The notes under the pieces: model-generated | Told to the model about the DNA's origin: nothing | What the model saw: only the letters and a program-made list of their open reading frames with translations | Database searches by the model: none | Position numbers and translations under genes: made by a program | Shown here: positions 1 to 8,332 of the stretch, in pieces | Numbering within the stretch: the first letter of the stretch is position 1 | How the letters are laid out: the number at the start of each line of letters is the position of its first letter | Assembly (NCBI GenBank): GCA_035649235.1 | Contig: DASRJX010000087.1 | Span: 1-15,943, forward strand | Direction: 5' to 3' | DNA length: 15,943 nucleotides | From: DASRJX01 sp035649235 | Lineage (GTDB): Bacteria > Acidobacteriota > Polarisedimenticolia > Gp22-AA2

Positions 1-2
1 CG

Positions 3-860
3 ATGATCGACGACGGGCCGGTCGGGCTCAGCCTCGAGCCCGACCGCAGCAGCAGGCACAGTCTGGGTCTCAAGGCCTCTCCCGCCGAGGTTTACCACGC
101 GCTCACCGACCCGGAAGCGCTAGAGAGATGGTTCGTGTCCGAGGCGAGCGTCGATCTGCGGCCAGGGGGTGAATTCCGCTGGGTGTTCGGGAGGCCCGGC
201 GACGCGGCCGCCGCCCCCCTGATCACGACCGGGCAGTGCGTCGCCATCGCGAAGCAGGAGCTTCTCCGGCTGAAGGCGCTGATCGAGGACCTCGAGACCG
301 AGATCGAGTTCCGCATCGACCCCTGGCGGGACGGCGCGATCCTGACCGTGACGCACGCCGGGTTTCCCGGGGACGAGGAGTGGGACGACACCTTCAGCGC
401 CATCGACCGCGGGTGGCAGACCGAGCTGCATGTCCTGAAGCTGTTTCTCGAGCACGGCCGCGGCCTGACGCGCCTCGCCGAGCGGCACGAGCGGCGCCTC
501 GAGTCGACGGCGGAGGAGCTGTTCGATTGCTTCACGACACCGGCCGGGCTGGCCGGGTGGCTGGCGGACCGGGCGGCGGTCGACGCGTCGCCCGGGGGCG
601 AGCTGAGGCTGGAATGGAACGGCCGCGGCGTGAGCGGCCACTACGCCGTGTGCGATCCCGATCGGTTCCTCCTGATGACCTGGGAGGAGGAGCCGCCCTC
701 CCTGGTGCGGGTCTGGATCGGCGAGGAGGACGGCCTCGTCGAGCTGAAGGTGGACCACATCCGCTTCGCTGCCGGCGGAGAGACGGGCGATCGCTTCGAC
801 TGGGAGGCGGCGCTCGACCGCCTGGGCGCTTCAGCCCGCGTCGGGCGGATTCGGGAGTAG
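3..860 (+). CDS. Tandem SRPBCC (AHSA1-like) domain protein
   Basis: The 285-residue product contains two START-like/SRPBCC domains of the AHSA1 (activator of Hsp90 ATPase homologue 1-like) type. The first, about residues 20-155, carries the family's opening pattern: VYHALTDPEALERWF at 30-44, then a DLRPGGEFRW strand at 51-60. The second, about 166-255, is a diverged copy with ELFDCFTTPAGLAGWL at 172-187 and DASPGGELRL at 194-203. The fold forms a hydrophobic cavity that binds small lipophilic ligands, or in some members a protein partner. No ligand can be inferred here. There is no signal peptide or membrane segment, so it should be cytoplasmic. The ATG lies two bases inside the window, so no ribosome binding site is visible and an upstream start is possible, although the first domain is already complete from this ATG. 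The last 30 bp overlap the 3' end of the convergent addA gene. The fold call is solid; the role is unknown. Confidence 0.8.
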   Translation: MIDDGPVGLSLEPDRSSRHSLGLKASPAEVYHALTDPEALERWFVSEASVDLRPGGEFRWVFGRPGDAAAAPLITTGQCVAIAKQELLRLKALIEDLETEIEFRIDPWRDGAILTVTHAGFPGDEEWDDTFSAIDRGWQTELHVLKLFLEHGRGLTRLAERHERRLESTAEELFDCFTTPAGLAGWLADRAAVDASPGGELRLEWNGRGVSGHYAVCDPDRFLLMTWEEEPPSLVRVWIGEEDGLVELKVDHIRFAAGGETGDRFDWEAALDRLGASARVGRIRE

Positions 861-3800
861 GACGACCGCGTCGCCCGAGCGGACGAACAGCACCTCCCCC
901 CGCAGCCTGGCGCCCGGCATGGCGCGGCGGACGGCCTCGACGTAGATCCCGATCTGCTCCCGGTAGCGCTCCGCAGTCGTCGTGGCGTCCGAAATGACCT
1001 TGTCGGTCTTGAAATCCGCCACGACGACGGAGCCTCCCTCCCGGAACAGCAGATCGCAGGCGCCGGTCCAGGTGCGACCGCCGCCGTCCCGGAACAGGAT
1101 CGGCACCTCGGTCCCGAGGATTTCGGCGGCCGCCAGCCGGGACGGCAGGGGAGAGCCCAGGAAGGCTTCGAGGATTTCCTCGACCTCCGATGTGACCGCA
1201 TGCAGGAGCGCCCCGCGCCGTCCGGGCGGCAAGGCCTCGTCGACCGCCAGGCGGGCCTCCCTGCGGCCGAGAAAGGGAAGCCGACCGCGATCGGGAAGCG
1301 GACCACCGCTGTTCTCTCCGGCCGCTTCCCTTTGCGACAGCCAGGCGCTCAAGGCGGCGTGCACCGCCATCCCCGCCAGGCGGGCGACGGGCCCTGGCCC
1401 GGCCCCGGCCCCGCGAACCGCACCTGGTCCGCCACCGGCCCCGGAAGCCGCGTCCGGCAACGGCCGCGCACCCTCGACGAGATCGGCCGCGTCCCGATCC
1501 TTCGGATGGGTGCCCGAGGGCCAATGAAGCGGCGGCAAAGCACTCGCCGCCGCCTGCCGCGCCACGCTTCCGGCCGCCGCCGCGGCGGCCAGAAGAGCCT
1601 CGACAGGGGGCTCCGCTCCGGCGAGCCGCGCCACCCGCTCGGGCCGGATCACCTTGTGCTCCACGAGCCCATCCTGAAGAAAGCCCTCCGCCGGCCAGGC
1701 GCCGTCCTCGATCGCGTACCCCAGTGCTGCGAGGCGGGAGCGCCAGGCGGCGTTCCCCGACCTGTGGCTATTGACCAGGATCAGGCGCTCCCTGGCCCGC
1801 GTGCAGGCGACGTAGAACAGCCGCTTCTCCTCCGCCGCCTCGTGGCGGCGGTTCTCGATCTCGTGCAGCACCCAGGCGGCGTTCGACCGGCCACCCGGGA
1901 GCCGCACGGCCACGCGGCCGCCCGCCCCGGCGGCTGCCGCGCCGGCCGGCGCGCCGGCCGACCAGGCGGCGACGGCCGCGTCGTCGTGCGGACGTCGCTC
2001 CGACTCCCTCCCGACGTCGGGGACCACGACCACCGGGTACTCGAGCCCCTTGGCCTTGTGGATCGACAGGACGCGCACGGCGTCGATGCTCTCGTCGGCG
2101 AGAGGGCTCTCCCCTTCGCCGATCGAGGTCTCGAAATCCTCCTCGGCGAGCCGCAGGGTTTCCGCCAGCGACAGGCCGAGGCGGGCATGGCGCTGCGCCG
2201 CCGCCGCGAGCTTGCGCAGGTTCGCGAGCCGCTGCGCCCCGTCGTGGGTGGCGGCGTGCAGCAGAGGGAGCGGCGTTCCATCCAGTGCTTCCTGGATGAC
2301 CGCGTCCGCCGGCCATCCCCGCGTCCGCGTCCGGAACGCGTCGACGAGCCCCAGGATGAGCCTCAAGGCGGAGAACGGGCCCAGGTCCGGCCGCGCCTCC
2401 CTGGCCTGGTCGAGGCGGCCGCCGGCTGCCGCGAAGCGCGCCATCTCCTCGTCCGGCACGGCCCCGAGCGGCGAGCGCAGGACCGCGAGCAGGGCGGGCG
2501 CATCGTTCGGGTTCGCCGCGGCGCGCAGGAAGGCGATCAGATCGCCGACCTCCGGCCGCTCGTAGAAATCCTTCCCGCCGTCGACGACGAAGGGGATGCC
2601 GGCGCGGCGGAGGGCCGCCGCGTACAGGCCGGCGTTCGTCAGGGCCCGGAGCAGGATCGCGATGTCCCTGAAATGGAGGCGCCGTCCCTCGTCGGACGGA
2701 CGCCGGGCATGAGCGGCGATCCAGGACGCGATCGCCGCTGCTTCGGCAGCGCGCCGGGCCTCGGCGTCACCGTCCTCCGGGACCGACCAGATCTCGAGGC
2801 GCGGTGCCGAGGCACCGGGTGGTCGCCCGGAGGTGATCGGGTCGTAGGGCGGCTCGTAGTCGTCCCGCCAGCCCCCGCCTTCGCCTATCCAGCCGTCGAA
2901 CAGGGTGTTGATGGGGCGCAGCAGCGGCTCGGGGCTCCGGAACGACGTCGTCAGGGTCAGCTGCGCGCCGCCGCGCCGCAGGAGGTGCTGGACGGCGCGG
3001 TGGAAGGCGGCGATGTCGGCGCCGCGGAAGCGGTAGATCGACTGTTTCGGATCGCCGACGATGAACAGGCGGCCCGGCGCGAGATCGGTGTCGTACGCGT
3101 CGGCCGCCGGCTCCCCGTCGGCCTCGGCCAGATAAAAGAGGATCTCGTACTGCAGGGGATCGGTGTCCTGGAACTCGTCCACCAGGATCCGCCGGTGGCG
3201 CCGGGCGATCGCGCGGCGCAGCGCCGGCTTCTCCGCCAGGAGGTCGCGCGTCAGGCGCAGCAGGCCGTCGAAGGAGACGAAGCCCTGGCCCAGCAGACGC
3301 TCGCGGGCGCGTGATCCGAGGTCACGGGCCGACTCGAAGACGGCGCCGACGGCCTCCTCGTCGACCGCCGCCAGGCCGCGCAGGAGATCGCGGGAGGGGC
3401 GCACCGCGGCCTTGATCGCCCGGCTCTCATCGGGCGCGAGCTTCGCTCCCGGCTCGGGAGGCGAGCCCAAGACGAGATCGTCGAGCGTCACGGGGGGCTC
3501 GGCGGCCAGGAGCCCCTCCATCCCGTCGCGCAGGAAGGCGGCGAGAAGGACCGCGCAGGCGCGCAGAGAGGCCTGCATCTTCGGGGCGCAGCGTGCTCCC
3601 AGGTGCTCCACGGCGCGCAGCGACTCGAGGGCCGAGCGGGCGTGGAGTGCGAGCAGGCCTCGCGCGTCCGCGGGAACATAGGGACCGAGGGCGGCGGCCG
3701 GCAGCGTGAACCGCGCCAGGGCGCGGGCGAGGTCGCGCACAGGGCCCAGCCCGTCCGCGTGGCCGATCGCCCGGCGCCAGAGGTCCAGGCGCGGTGCCTC

Positions 3801-4349
3801 GCGGCCGAGCTCCCGGCCGAGGTACTGCTCCCACTCGAGCGCGAACAGGCGATCGAACGCCGCGCCCTCGTCGACCGCGAACCTGGGGTCGACGCCCGCC
3901 GCCCTCGGGTGTCGCCTCAGGATCTCGGCACAGAACGCGTGGATGGTGCCGATGGCGGCTCCGTCCAGGGCACGCAGGGCCGCGAGGGCGCGCTGCCTCA
4001 CGGCGGCGGGGTCGATGCCGCCGCCGGTGAGCCAGATCCACGATCGGTCGGCGTCCTGCCCCGGGTCGAGCCGGCTACGGTCGGCGGAGCCGGCCCGGCG
4101 GCTCAGGGCGTCGAGCCCCGTCTGCAGGCGCTGCCTCAGGCCGGCGGCCGCCTTCTCCGTGAAGGTGATCAGGGCGACGTCCTCGAGAAGAGCGGCGCCG
4201 CTTCCTATAAGGTTGAGCGTCCTCTCGACCAGGATCGCCGTCTTGCCGGCGCCGGCCCCCGCGACGACCACCAGATTGAGGTCGAAATCGGTCGTCGCGC
4301 GCCGCCGGGCTTCGGCGTCGAGGAGCGGTCCCGCGCTGACTTCGCTCAC
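831..4349 (-). CDS. addA: AddA-type ATP-dependent helicase/nuclease subunit (UvrD/Rep superfamily)
   Basis: This 1172-residue protein is a superfamily 1A helicase fused to a RecB-family nuclease. It matches AddA, which partners AddB to unwind and resect double-strand breaks before RecA loading. Visible helicase motifs in order are Walker A AGAGAGKT (30-37), Ia TFTEKAA (63-69), II DEFQDTD (391-397), III GDPKQSIYRFRGAD (432-445), IV TTSFRS (467-472), V LSIHKAKGLEYPVVV (761-775) and VI LFYVACTRAR (844-853). The C-terminal PD-(D/E)XK nuclease shows H997, D1099 and the ADFKTD core (D1112, K1114), with a QxxxY element at Q1132/Y1136. Length is normal for the family. Gly/Ala/Pro-rich low-complexity stretches lie at about 795-822 and 966-990. 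The start is GTG, overlapping the addB stop as GTGA with a GAGG about five bases upstream, so translational coupling is likely. The 3' end overlaps the convergent SRPBCC gene by 30 bp. The name rests on pairing with addB; the motifs alone say only AddA/RecB-like. Confidence 0.93.
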   Translation of the reverse strand: MSEVSAGPLLDAEARRRATTDFDLNLVVVAGAGAGKTAILVERTLNLIGSGAALLEDVALITFTEKAAAGLRQRLQTGLDALSRRAGSADRSRLDPGQDADRSWIWLTGGGIDPAAVRQRALAALRALDGAAIGTIHAFCAEILRRHPRAAGVDPRFAVDEGAAFDRLFALEWEQYLGRELGREAPRLDLWRRAIGHADGLGPVRDLARALARFTLPAAALGPYVPADARGLLALHARSALESLRAVEHLGARCAPKMQASLRACAVLLAAFLRDGMEGLLAAEPPVTLDDLVLGSPPEPGAKLAPDESRAIKAAVRPSRDLLRGLAAVDEEAVGAVFESARDLGSRARERLLGQGFVSFDGLLRLTRDLLAEKPALRRAIARRHRRILVDEFQDTDPLQYEILFYLAEADGEPAADAYDTDLAPGRLFIVGDPKQSIYRFRGADIAAFHRAVQHLLRRGGAQLTLTTSFRSPEPLLRPINTLFDGWIGEGGGWRDDYEPPYDPITSGRPPGASAPRLEIWSVPEDGDAEARRAAEAAAIASWIAAHARRPSDEGRRLHFRDIAILLRALTNAGLYAAALRRAGIPFVVDGGKDFYERPEVGDLIAFLRAAANPNDAPALLAVLRSPLGAVPDEEMARFAAAGGRLDQAREARPDLGPFSALRLILGLVDAFRTRTRGWPADAVIQEALDGTPLPLLHAATHDGAQRLANLRKLAAAAQRHARLGLSLAETLRLAEEDFETSIGEGESPLADESIDAVRVLSIHKAKGLEYPVVVVPDVGRESERRPHDDAAVAAWSAGAPAGAAAAGAGGRVAVRLPGGRSNAAWVLHEIENRRHEAAEEKRLFYVACTRARERLILVNSHRSGNAAWRSRLAALGYAIEDGAWPAEGFLQDGLVEHKVIRPERVARLAGAEPPVEALLAAAAAAGSVARQAAASALPPLHWPSGTHPKDRDAADLVEGARPLPDAASGAGGGPGAVRGAGAGPGPVARLAGMAVHAALSAWLSQREAAGENSGGPLPDRGRLPFLGRREARLAVDEALPPGRRGALLHAVTSEVEEILEAFLGSPLPSRLAAAEILGTEVPILFRDGGGRTWTGACDLLFREGGSVVVADFKTDKVISDATTTAERYREQIGIYVEAVRRAMPGARLRGEVLFVRSGDAVVLLPNPPDAG

Positions 4350-7300
4350 TTGAGCCTCGGGCTGCGGCTGTTCTTCTCCAGGGTCATGAAGTACTCGCGC
4401 AGATCGGGATTCGCGCCCAGCCGCTCGAGTGTGGGGCGATGCGTCCTCCGGCAGGCACGCGCGAAGGGGCAGTACGGACAGATCCGGCTCTTCTCGTTGA
4501 GCGGGAACAGCCCGCGCTCCGCGAGGCCCGCGAGGACGTGCAGGGTCTCGAGCAGGCCGTCGCGGATGGATGCGAACTCGGCCGGGTCCAGCCCGGCACG
4601 GGCCGGTCCTTTGCCTTCGGCCTCCTCGTCGGCATAGCGCGGCCCGACCCCCAGGACCTCCGCGCGGATTTCCGGCCGGCCGGGGTTCCTCTCCGGTCCG
4701 CCGGGGCTCGCCGGGTCCGGCTCCGCCATGAGGGCGTAGAGCGCCATCTGCAGGCGGCTCCCCTTGAGCATCTCGGTCTGGCCGACGTGCCGTTCCAGGG
4801 CGCCCGAGGTCTTGTAGTCGGAGACCACGACGGCGCCATCCTTGTCGCGCCCGGTGCGGTCCAGCCTGCCGCGCACCGCGAGGACCGGGAGGGTGCCCTT
4901 CTCATCCGCCACCGAGGCTTCCAGCGGGATGGCCCGCACGACCTCCACCTCGAACCCGTCGAGGACGCGGCCGGCAGCCAGGACCTCCGCGAGGTCGAGG
5001 CGCAGGAACCTCTTCAGGGACGCGAGCCAGCGCTCGGCGGTCAGGTCCCAGAGCGCGGGGTAGAGGACCCGCGATCGCGCTGCAAGCTGTGCTGTGTGCC
5101 GCGCCCAGGCTGCGTCGAGATGCGCCTCCGCCCGCCGGACACTCTCATCGAGCCGCCCCGACCCGCCGGCAAGGAGCCCTTCGCCCAGGAGCGCGGAGTA
5201 GACGTCCCTCAGCACCTCGTGCGCCAGCGCTCCCATCTCGCGCGCCTCGTACTCGTGCGGTGCGGCCGGCTCGTCCCAGTCGGCGGCGCGCAGGACGTGC
5301 CGGAAAAAGAAATGCTGCGGGCACGAGCCGAGCCTCTCCAGGCGCGAGGGAGACCAGACGTCCTGAGGGCGCCCCGCCTCTCCGGGAAGCGCGTCGAACG
5401 GCGTCGTCCACGTCCCCTCGATCGCCGCCAGGAACCCGAGCCCCGGAAGGGTCGCGTCCCGATCGACGCCGAGAGTTGCGAGCGCCGGCTGTCCCAGAAG
5501 TGCCTGCGCCGGCCGGGGGCCGCCGGCCAGGAGGGCGATGGCCCGGGCGGCCTCCCGGGGGGCGAGGAGCGCATGACGCTCCACGGCCGACCGCGCCTGA
5601 TCGGCCGGGTGCGCGCCGATGGTCAGCGCGCGTCGCTCGGCGGCCGCGAGATCGGTCATCCCGAGGGCGATGCGGGCGATCTCGCGCAGCGCCAGAGAGG
5701 GGACCCGCGCCCTGCCCGACTCGTCGGCGCGCTGCCACGACACCGCCAGATGCCCCCGGGCGCTCCCGAGCAGGAGCGACAGGAGCAGGCGCTCCTCGTC
5801 TTTCGCCTCGGCGGCGACGGGAAGCGGCCGCAGCAGAGCCGTCCGGATCAGCCTGCGATCGTCGTCGGTCAGGAACGGGTCCTCGCGCCCCCGCCGCGGA
5901 AACAGGTCGGCGTTCATGCCGACGAGGATCACGGCGTCGAATGCGAGACCGCGCGCCTGCATGGCGTCCAGGACCCGCACGCCCCCCTGGTCTCCGCACG
6001 CCGCCGCACCGTCCGCCGCGACCGATCCGATCGGTAGGGTGGCGCCGGCCACGGCGCTCTCGAGGTAGTCGAAAGCGGCGGAGGAGGTGAACCGTACTTT
6101 GGCGGCCTGCAGCGGCTCCATGGCCCAGAGGAAGCCTTCGACCAAGGTCACCCCGGGATCGTGGGCTTCCTCCTCGGTCCACGCGGGCGCCTGCTGGTCC
6201 TGGTAGCCGTCGATCGTGCGGGCCAGAAGGCTCCGGAACCCCTCGCCCCAGTCGACCCAGGTCCGGGCGCGTCGCAGCGTCCCCGCCTGACGCGCCAGGC
6301 CCCGCACGAGCGCCGCCAGGCGCTCCGCCTGCCGATGGCGATCCTCCCGGGAGGCGTCCCCAGCGGCCCAGCGCGGCAAGTGATCGATCCAGAGATCCGA
6401 TCCGCCCGCGACGTGGTACCGGCGGGCGAGGCGCTCCCAGGCGTCGACGCTGCGGGCGGGATCCCCCGGTCCCAGGAAGAGGCCGCTGCGCAGCAGGTCG
6501 AACAGCGGCCCAGCCGGGAAGTCGTCCCGGAGGCAGCGCAAGAGGAGCAACGCCGCCTGGACGCGCGGCTCGCGCGCGGCGCTCGTTGTGGCGGTGGTGT
6601 GGAACGGCAGGCCGTGCTCCAGGAACACAGGCTTCAGGTGGGAGGCGTACGGCTCCAGCGTGCGCGCGACGATCGCCATGCGCGCCAGTGGCGTGCCGTG
6701 GTTCCGGTACCGCGCCAGGATCCGCAGCGCCGCCTCGCGCAACTCAGCGGGCGCCCCCTGCGCGTGGAACAGGTCGAGCGGCCGCTCTTCGGAAGGGGGC
6801 ACGGCCTCTTCGTCATGGAGGAGCGTCAGTCGATCCCCCAGGATCCGCGACCGGGTCGGCGGTTCCTCCAAGGGTGCCGCGCCGGCGAGGAGGCGGGGCC
6901 TCTCGCCCGGCACGTTCGCCCAGAACCGCGCGGCGTGCGCGTACGCCGGTGCCGTGGGATGGCCGGGCGCGAGGTAGACGACGGACGTCCGGTCGCTCTC
7001 CAGCGCCCGCATCAGGTCGAGGTTCACGCCGATGAGCTCGTAGGCGCCGTAGTGGATCACGAGGCGGAACCGGCGGCCGTAGTCGGCTGCGTGTGGCAGC
7101 GCGGCCAGGATGCGGCCGGCCCGGTCGGACCATCCCTGGCGGCCGAGTGCCGTGAGCGCCGCGGCGTAGGCACGATAGAGCTGCACCACGGCCTGACCAT
7201 CCGACGAGAATCCGGTGACGCCGCAAGCCCTCTCGGGATCGACCTCCGCCTCGCGCAGATCCTCCATCGTCGAGAGGAGAGCCTTGATGCTGCCAGGCCT

Positions 7301-7693
7301 CGAGGCGACGAACTCCCCTATGTCCCCGCCGGATTGCCGCGCCTGTTGCTCGAGGATCGACTCCTTCACCGCGTTCCCGAGGGGGGAGGGGAGTGTGATG
7401 CCGGCCTGCGCGGCGATCGCCTGAGCCAGACCGTCGTGATGCAGGAAGCGGACGTTGAGCAAGCCGGCCGGGATCCGGCCCGCCAGGATCTCCTGCAGGT
7501 ACGACAGCAGCCGCCGCGTCGGCGCCACGACGAGCGCCGGCGCGAGAGCGCCATCCGGCCCGGCCCCCTTCCGATCGCGCAGGAGCGCCGCGAGCCTCTC
7601 TTCGAGGACCTGGAAGTCGGGATGGATCTCGATCCTGGCCGGCCGATCGTGGCCGGCCGTCTCAGGGCGGGACATCGGCCGATGATAGCCCAT
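4346..7693 (-). CDS. addB: AddB-type helicase-nuclease subunit with iron-sulfur nuclease domain
   Basis: The 1115-residue protein has the AddB layout. An N-terminal degenerate SF1 helicase-like part begins with ALVVAPTRRLLSYLQEIL (53-70) and lacks a Walker A motif. A recognisable motif V-like segment, RVLDAMQARGLAFDAVILVG, lies at 573-592. The C-terminal PD-(D/E)XK nuclease has H825, D945 (RGRLDR), D959/K961 (SDYKTS) and Q982/Y986. Four cysteines bracket the nuclease: C791 in GSCPQHFF, then C1072, C1075 and C1081 in CPYCPFARAC. The C-x2-C-x5-C spacing with a distant first cysteine is that of the 4Fe-4S cluster of Bacillus AddB. In AddAB, AddB recognises Chi and cuts the strand ending 5', while AddA is the motor and cuts the strand ending 3'. 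That split is family knowledge, not visible here. It is the first gene of the operon and its stop overlaps the addA start. The start is uncertain: an ATG at 7675 (MSRPE) is equally possible, and neither has a clear Shine-Dalgarno sequence. Confidence 0.9.
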   Translation of the reverse strand: MGYHRPMSRPETAGHDRPARIEIHPDFQVLEERLAALLRDRKGAGPDGALAPALVVAPTRRLLSYLQEILAGRIPAGLLNVRFLHHDGLAQAIAAQAGITLPSPLGNAVKESILEQQARQSGGDIGEFVASRPGSIKALLSTMEDLREAEVDPERACGVTGFSSDGQAVVQLYRAYAAALTALGRQGWSDRAGRILAALPHAADYGRRFRLVIHYGAYELIGVNLDLMRALESDRTSVVYLAPGHPTAPAYAHAARFWANVPGERPRLLAGAAPLEEPPTRSRILGDRLTLLHDEEAVPPSEERPLDLFHAQGAPAELREAALRILARYRNHGTPLARMAIVARTLEPYASHLKPVFLEHGLPFHTTATTSAAREPRVQAALLLLRCLRDDFPAGPLFDLLRSGLFLGPGDPARSVDAWERLARRYHVAGGSDLWIDHLPRWAAGDASREDRHRQAERLAALVRGLARQAGTLRRARTWVDWGEGFRSLLARTIDGYQDQQAPAWTEEEAHDPGVTLVEGFLWAMEPLQAAKVRFTSSAAFDYLESAVAGATLPIGSVAADGAAACGDQGGVRVLDAMQARGLAFDAVILVGMNADLFPRRGREDPFLTDDDRRLIRTALLRPLPVAAEAKDEERLLLSLLLGSARGHLAVSWQRADESGRARVPSLALREIARIALGMTDLAAAERRALTIGAHPADQARSAVERHALLAPREAARAIALLAGGPRPAQALLGQPALATLGVDRDATLPGLGFLAAIEGTWTTPFDALPGEAGRPQDVWSPSRLERLGSCPQHFFFRHVLRAADWDEPAAPHEYEAREMGALAHEVLRDVYSALLGEGLLAGGSGRLDESVRRAEAHLDAAWARHTAQLAARSRVLYPALWDLTAERWLASLKRFLRLDLAEVLAAGRVLDGFEVEVVRAIPLEASVADEKGTLPVLAVRGRLDRTGRDKDGAVVVSDYKTSGALERHVGQTEMLKGSRLQMALYALMAEPDPASPGGPERNPGRPEIRAEVLGVGPRYADEEAEGKGPARAGLDPAEFASIRDGLLETLHVLAGLAERGLFPLNEKSRICPYCPFARACRRTHRPTLERLGANPDLREYFMTLEKNSRSPRLK

Positions 7694-7714
7694 CGCGCCG
7701 CATAGACGAGGAGC

Positions 7715-7764
7715 GGTTCGAGGAGACTGTCGGTTGGGGAGCCGGACGCAAGTCTCCTCGGACC
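7715..7764. repeat. 14-bp inverted repeat / stem-loop upstream of addB
   Basis: The arms GGTTCGAGGAGACT (7715-7728) and AGTCTCCTCGGACC (7751-7764) are complementary over 14 positions. The only exception is one T/G pair, which would be a wobble in plus-strand RNA. The 22-nt loop can fold further through GTCGG and CCGGAC. It sits 22 bp upstream of the addB ATG and would fall in its 5' leader if transcription starts further upstream. It could be a leader structure, a factor-dependent terminator for the TPR operon, or a remnant of a small mobile repeat. The inverted repeat is directly visible; the role is not. Confidence 0.6.
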
Positions 7765-7817
7765 TGAGGCAAGGAGTGGAGTGAACCGGATGTACCGGTA
7801 GAGCGCGAAGCAGGGAT

Positions 7818-7849
7818 CATGGGGCAACCCACAACGGAGACGCCCCATG
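7818..7849. repeat. Inverted repeat CATGGGGC...GCCCCATG
   Basis: Perfect 8-bp arms lie at 7818-7825 and 7842-7849, separated by a 16-nt loop. The right arm contains an ATG on the plus strand preceded by ACGGAGAC, so the hairpin would enclose the ribosome binding site of the doubtful small ORF that starts there. On the minus strand it lies downstream of the TPR operon and has no U-tract. Confidence 0.4.
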
Positions 7850-8128
7850 CAAGAAGAGAATCGTCGTCGCATCGAATCTCTCATCGACCGCTACCTGGAA
7901 CAGCGGCGGGCACCACCAGAGTCGCGCTGTAAGCGGGATGTTCTGGGTGCGGTAGAGAGGATGAGGCTAGGGATCCTTGTCCGGCGCCAGCGCGGAGTGA
8001 TCGCCGCTCATGAACTCGGCGATCTCCTCCTCGATCGACTTCTGCTTCTCAGTACGCTTGCGCGCCGGCCTGCGCTTGGGAGCGGGCACCGCGGGCTCCG
8101 GCTCCTCTCCGGGCGTGCGCCCCAATAG
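7847..8128 (+). CDS. Doubtful small ORF, possible gene remnant
   Basis: This is a 93-codon open frame with ATG at 7847 and a plausible GGAG seven bases upstream. The first 27 or so residues (beginning MQEENRRRIESLIDRYLEQR) look like a charged amphipathic helix and lie in otherwise empty sequence. From 7967 onward the frame runs antisense to the 111-codon gene, where its Arg/Leu-rich composition looks like a shadow. It may be the 5' fragment of a decayed gene or chance. I do not recognise a family. Confidence 0.15.
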   Translation: MQEENRRRIESLIDRYLEQRRAPPESRCKRDVLGAVERMRLGILVRRQRGVIAAHELGDLLLDRLLLLSTLARRPALGSGHRGLRLLSGRAPQ

Positions 8129-8302
8129 CTGGGAGAGCGTCGCGCCGGCGGGAGGCTGCTCGCCGGCCGGAGTAGGGGGCGCCGCGAAGGCGGAGGGAAT
8201 GGCGCTGGCCGGGGGCAGGAAGGCGTCGAGGAGCGTGGTCTCCTTCGGCGTGCGGACCTCCTCCTCGAGGATCTTGTACAGCTCCTGAGCCGGCGTCGCC
8301 AT
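7967..8302 (-). CDS. Hypothetical Pro/Ala-rich protein, third gene of the TPR operon
   Basis: I do not recognise a family for this 111-residue protein. The N-terminus (MATPAQELYKILEEEV, 1-16) is a likely amphipathic helix. A low-complexity Pro/Ala-rich middle follows (about 30-75), then a basic stretch KRRPARKRTEKQK (76-88), then an acidic helix SIEEEIAEFMSG (89-100). This helix-linker-helix pattern suggests a small adaptor with two short binding helices rather than an enzyme. The start is supported by GGAGG eight bases before the ATG (8311-8315). It begins 30 bp after the stop of the Cys4-TPR gene on the same strand, so it is almost certainly co-transcribed. There is no signal peptide or membrane segment. 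Confidence 0.7.
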   Translation of the reverse strand: MATPAQELYKILEEEVRTPKETTLLDAFLPPASAIPSAFAAPPTPAGEQPPAGATLSQLLGRTPGEEPEPAVPAPKRRPARKRTEKQKSIEEEIAEFMSGDHSALAPDKDP

Positions 8303-8332
8303 CCCTAGGTCCTCCGTCCCGGCCGCATCGGA

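Larger units (their letters stand above)
7694..7966. other. Intergenic region between the TPR operon and addBA
   Basis: This 273-bp stretch separates the end of the 111-codon gene from the start of addB, both on the minus strand. It should therefore hold the addBA promoter and whatever ends the TPR operon. I see no convincing -35/-10 pair. The distinctive content is a near-perfect 14-bp inverted repeat (7715-7764), a small ACCGG/CCGGT inverted repeat (7785-7799) and an 8-bp inverted repeat with a 16-nt loop (7818-7849). None is followed by a T run on the minus strand, so an intrinsic terminator is not supported. Confidence 0.6.

Noticed and set aside
1200..3314. A 704-codon plus-strand open frame antisense to addA
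   Set aside because: Composition is Arg/Gly/Pro-rich noise, while the minus strand encodes every SF1 helicase motif in order.
7366..7884. Minus-strand 172-codon frame reading through the intergenic region into addB
   Set aside because: It is out of frame with addB and has no recognisable features; within addB its composition is that of a shadow frame.
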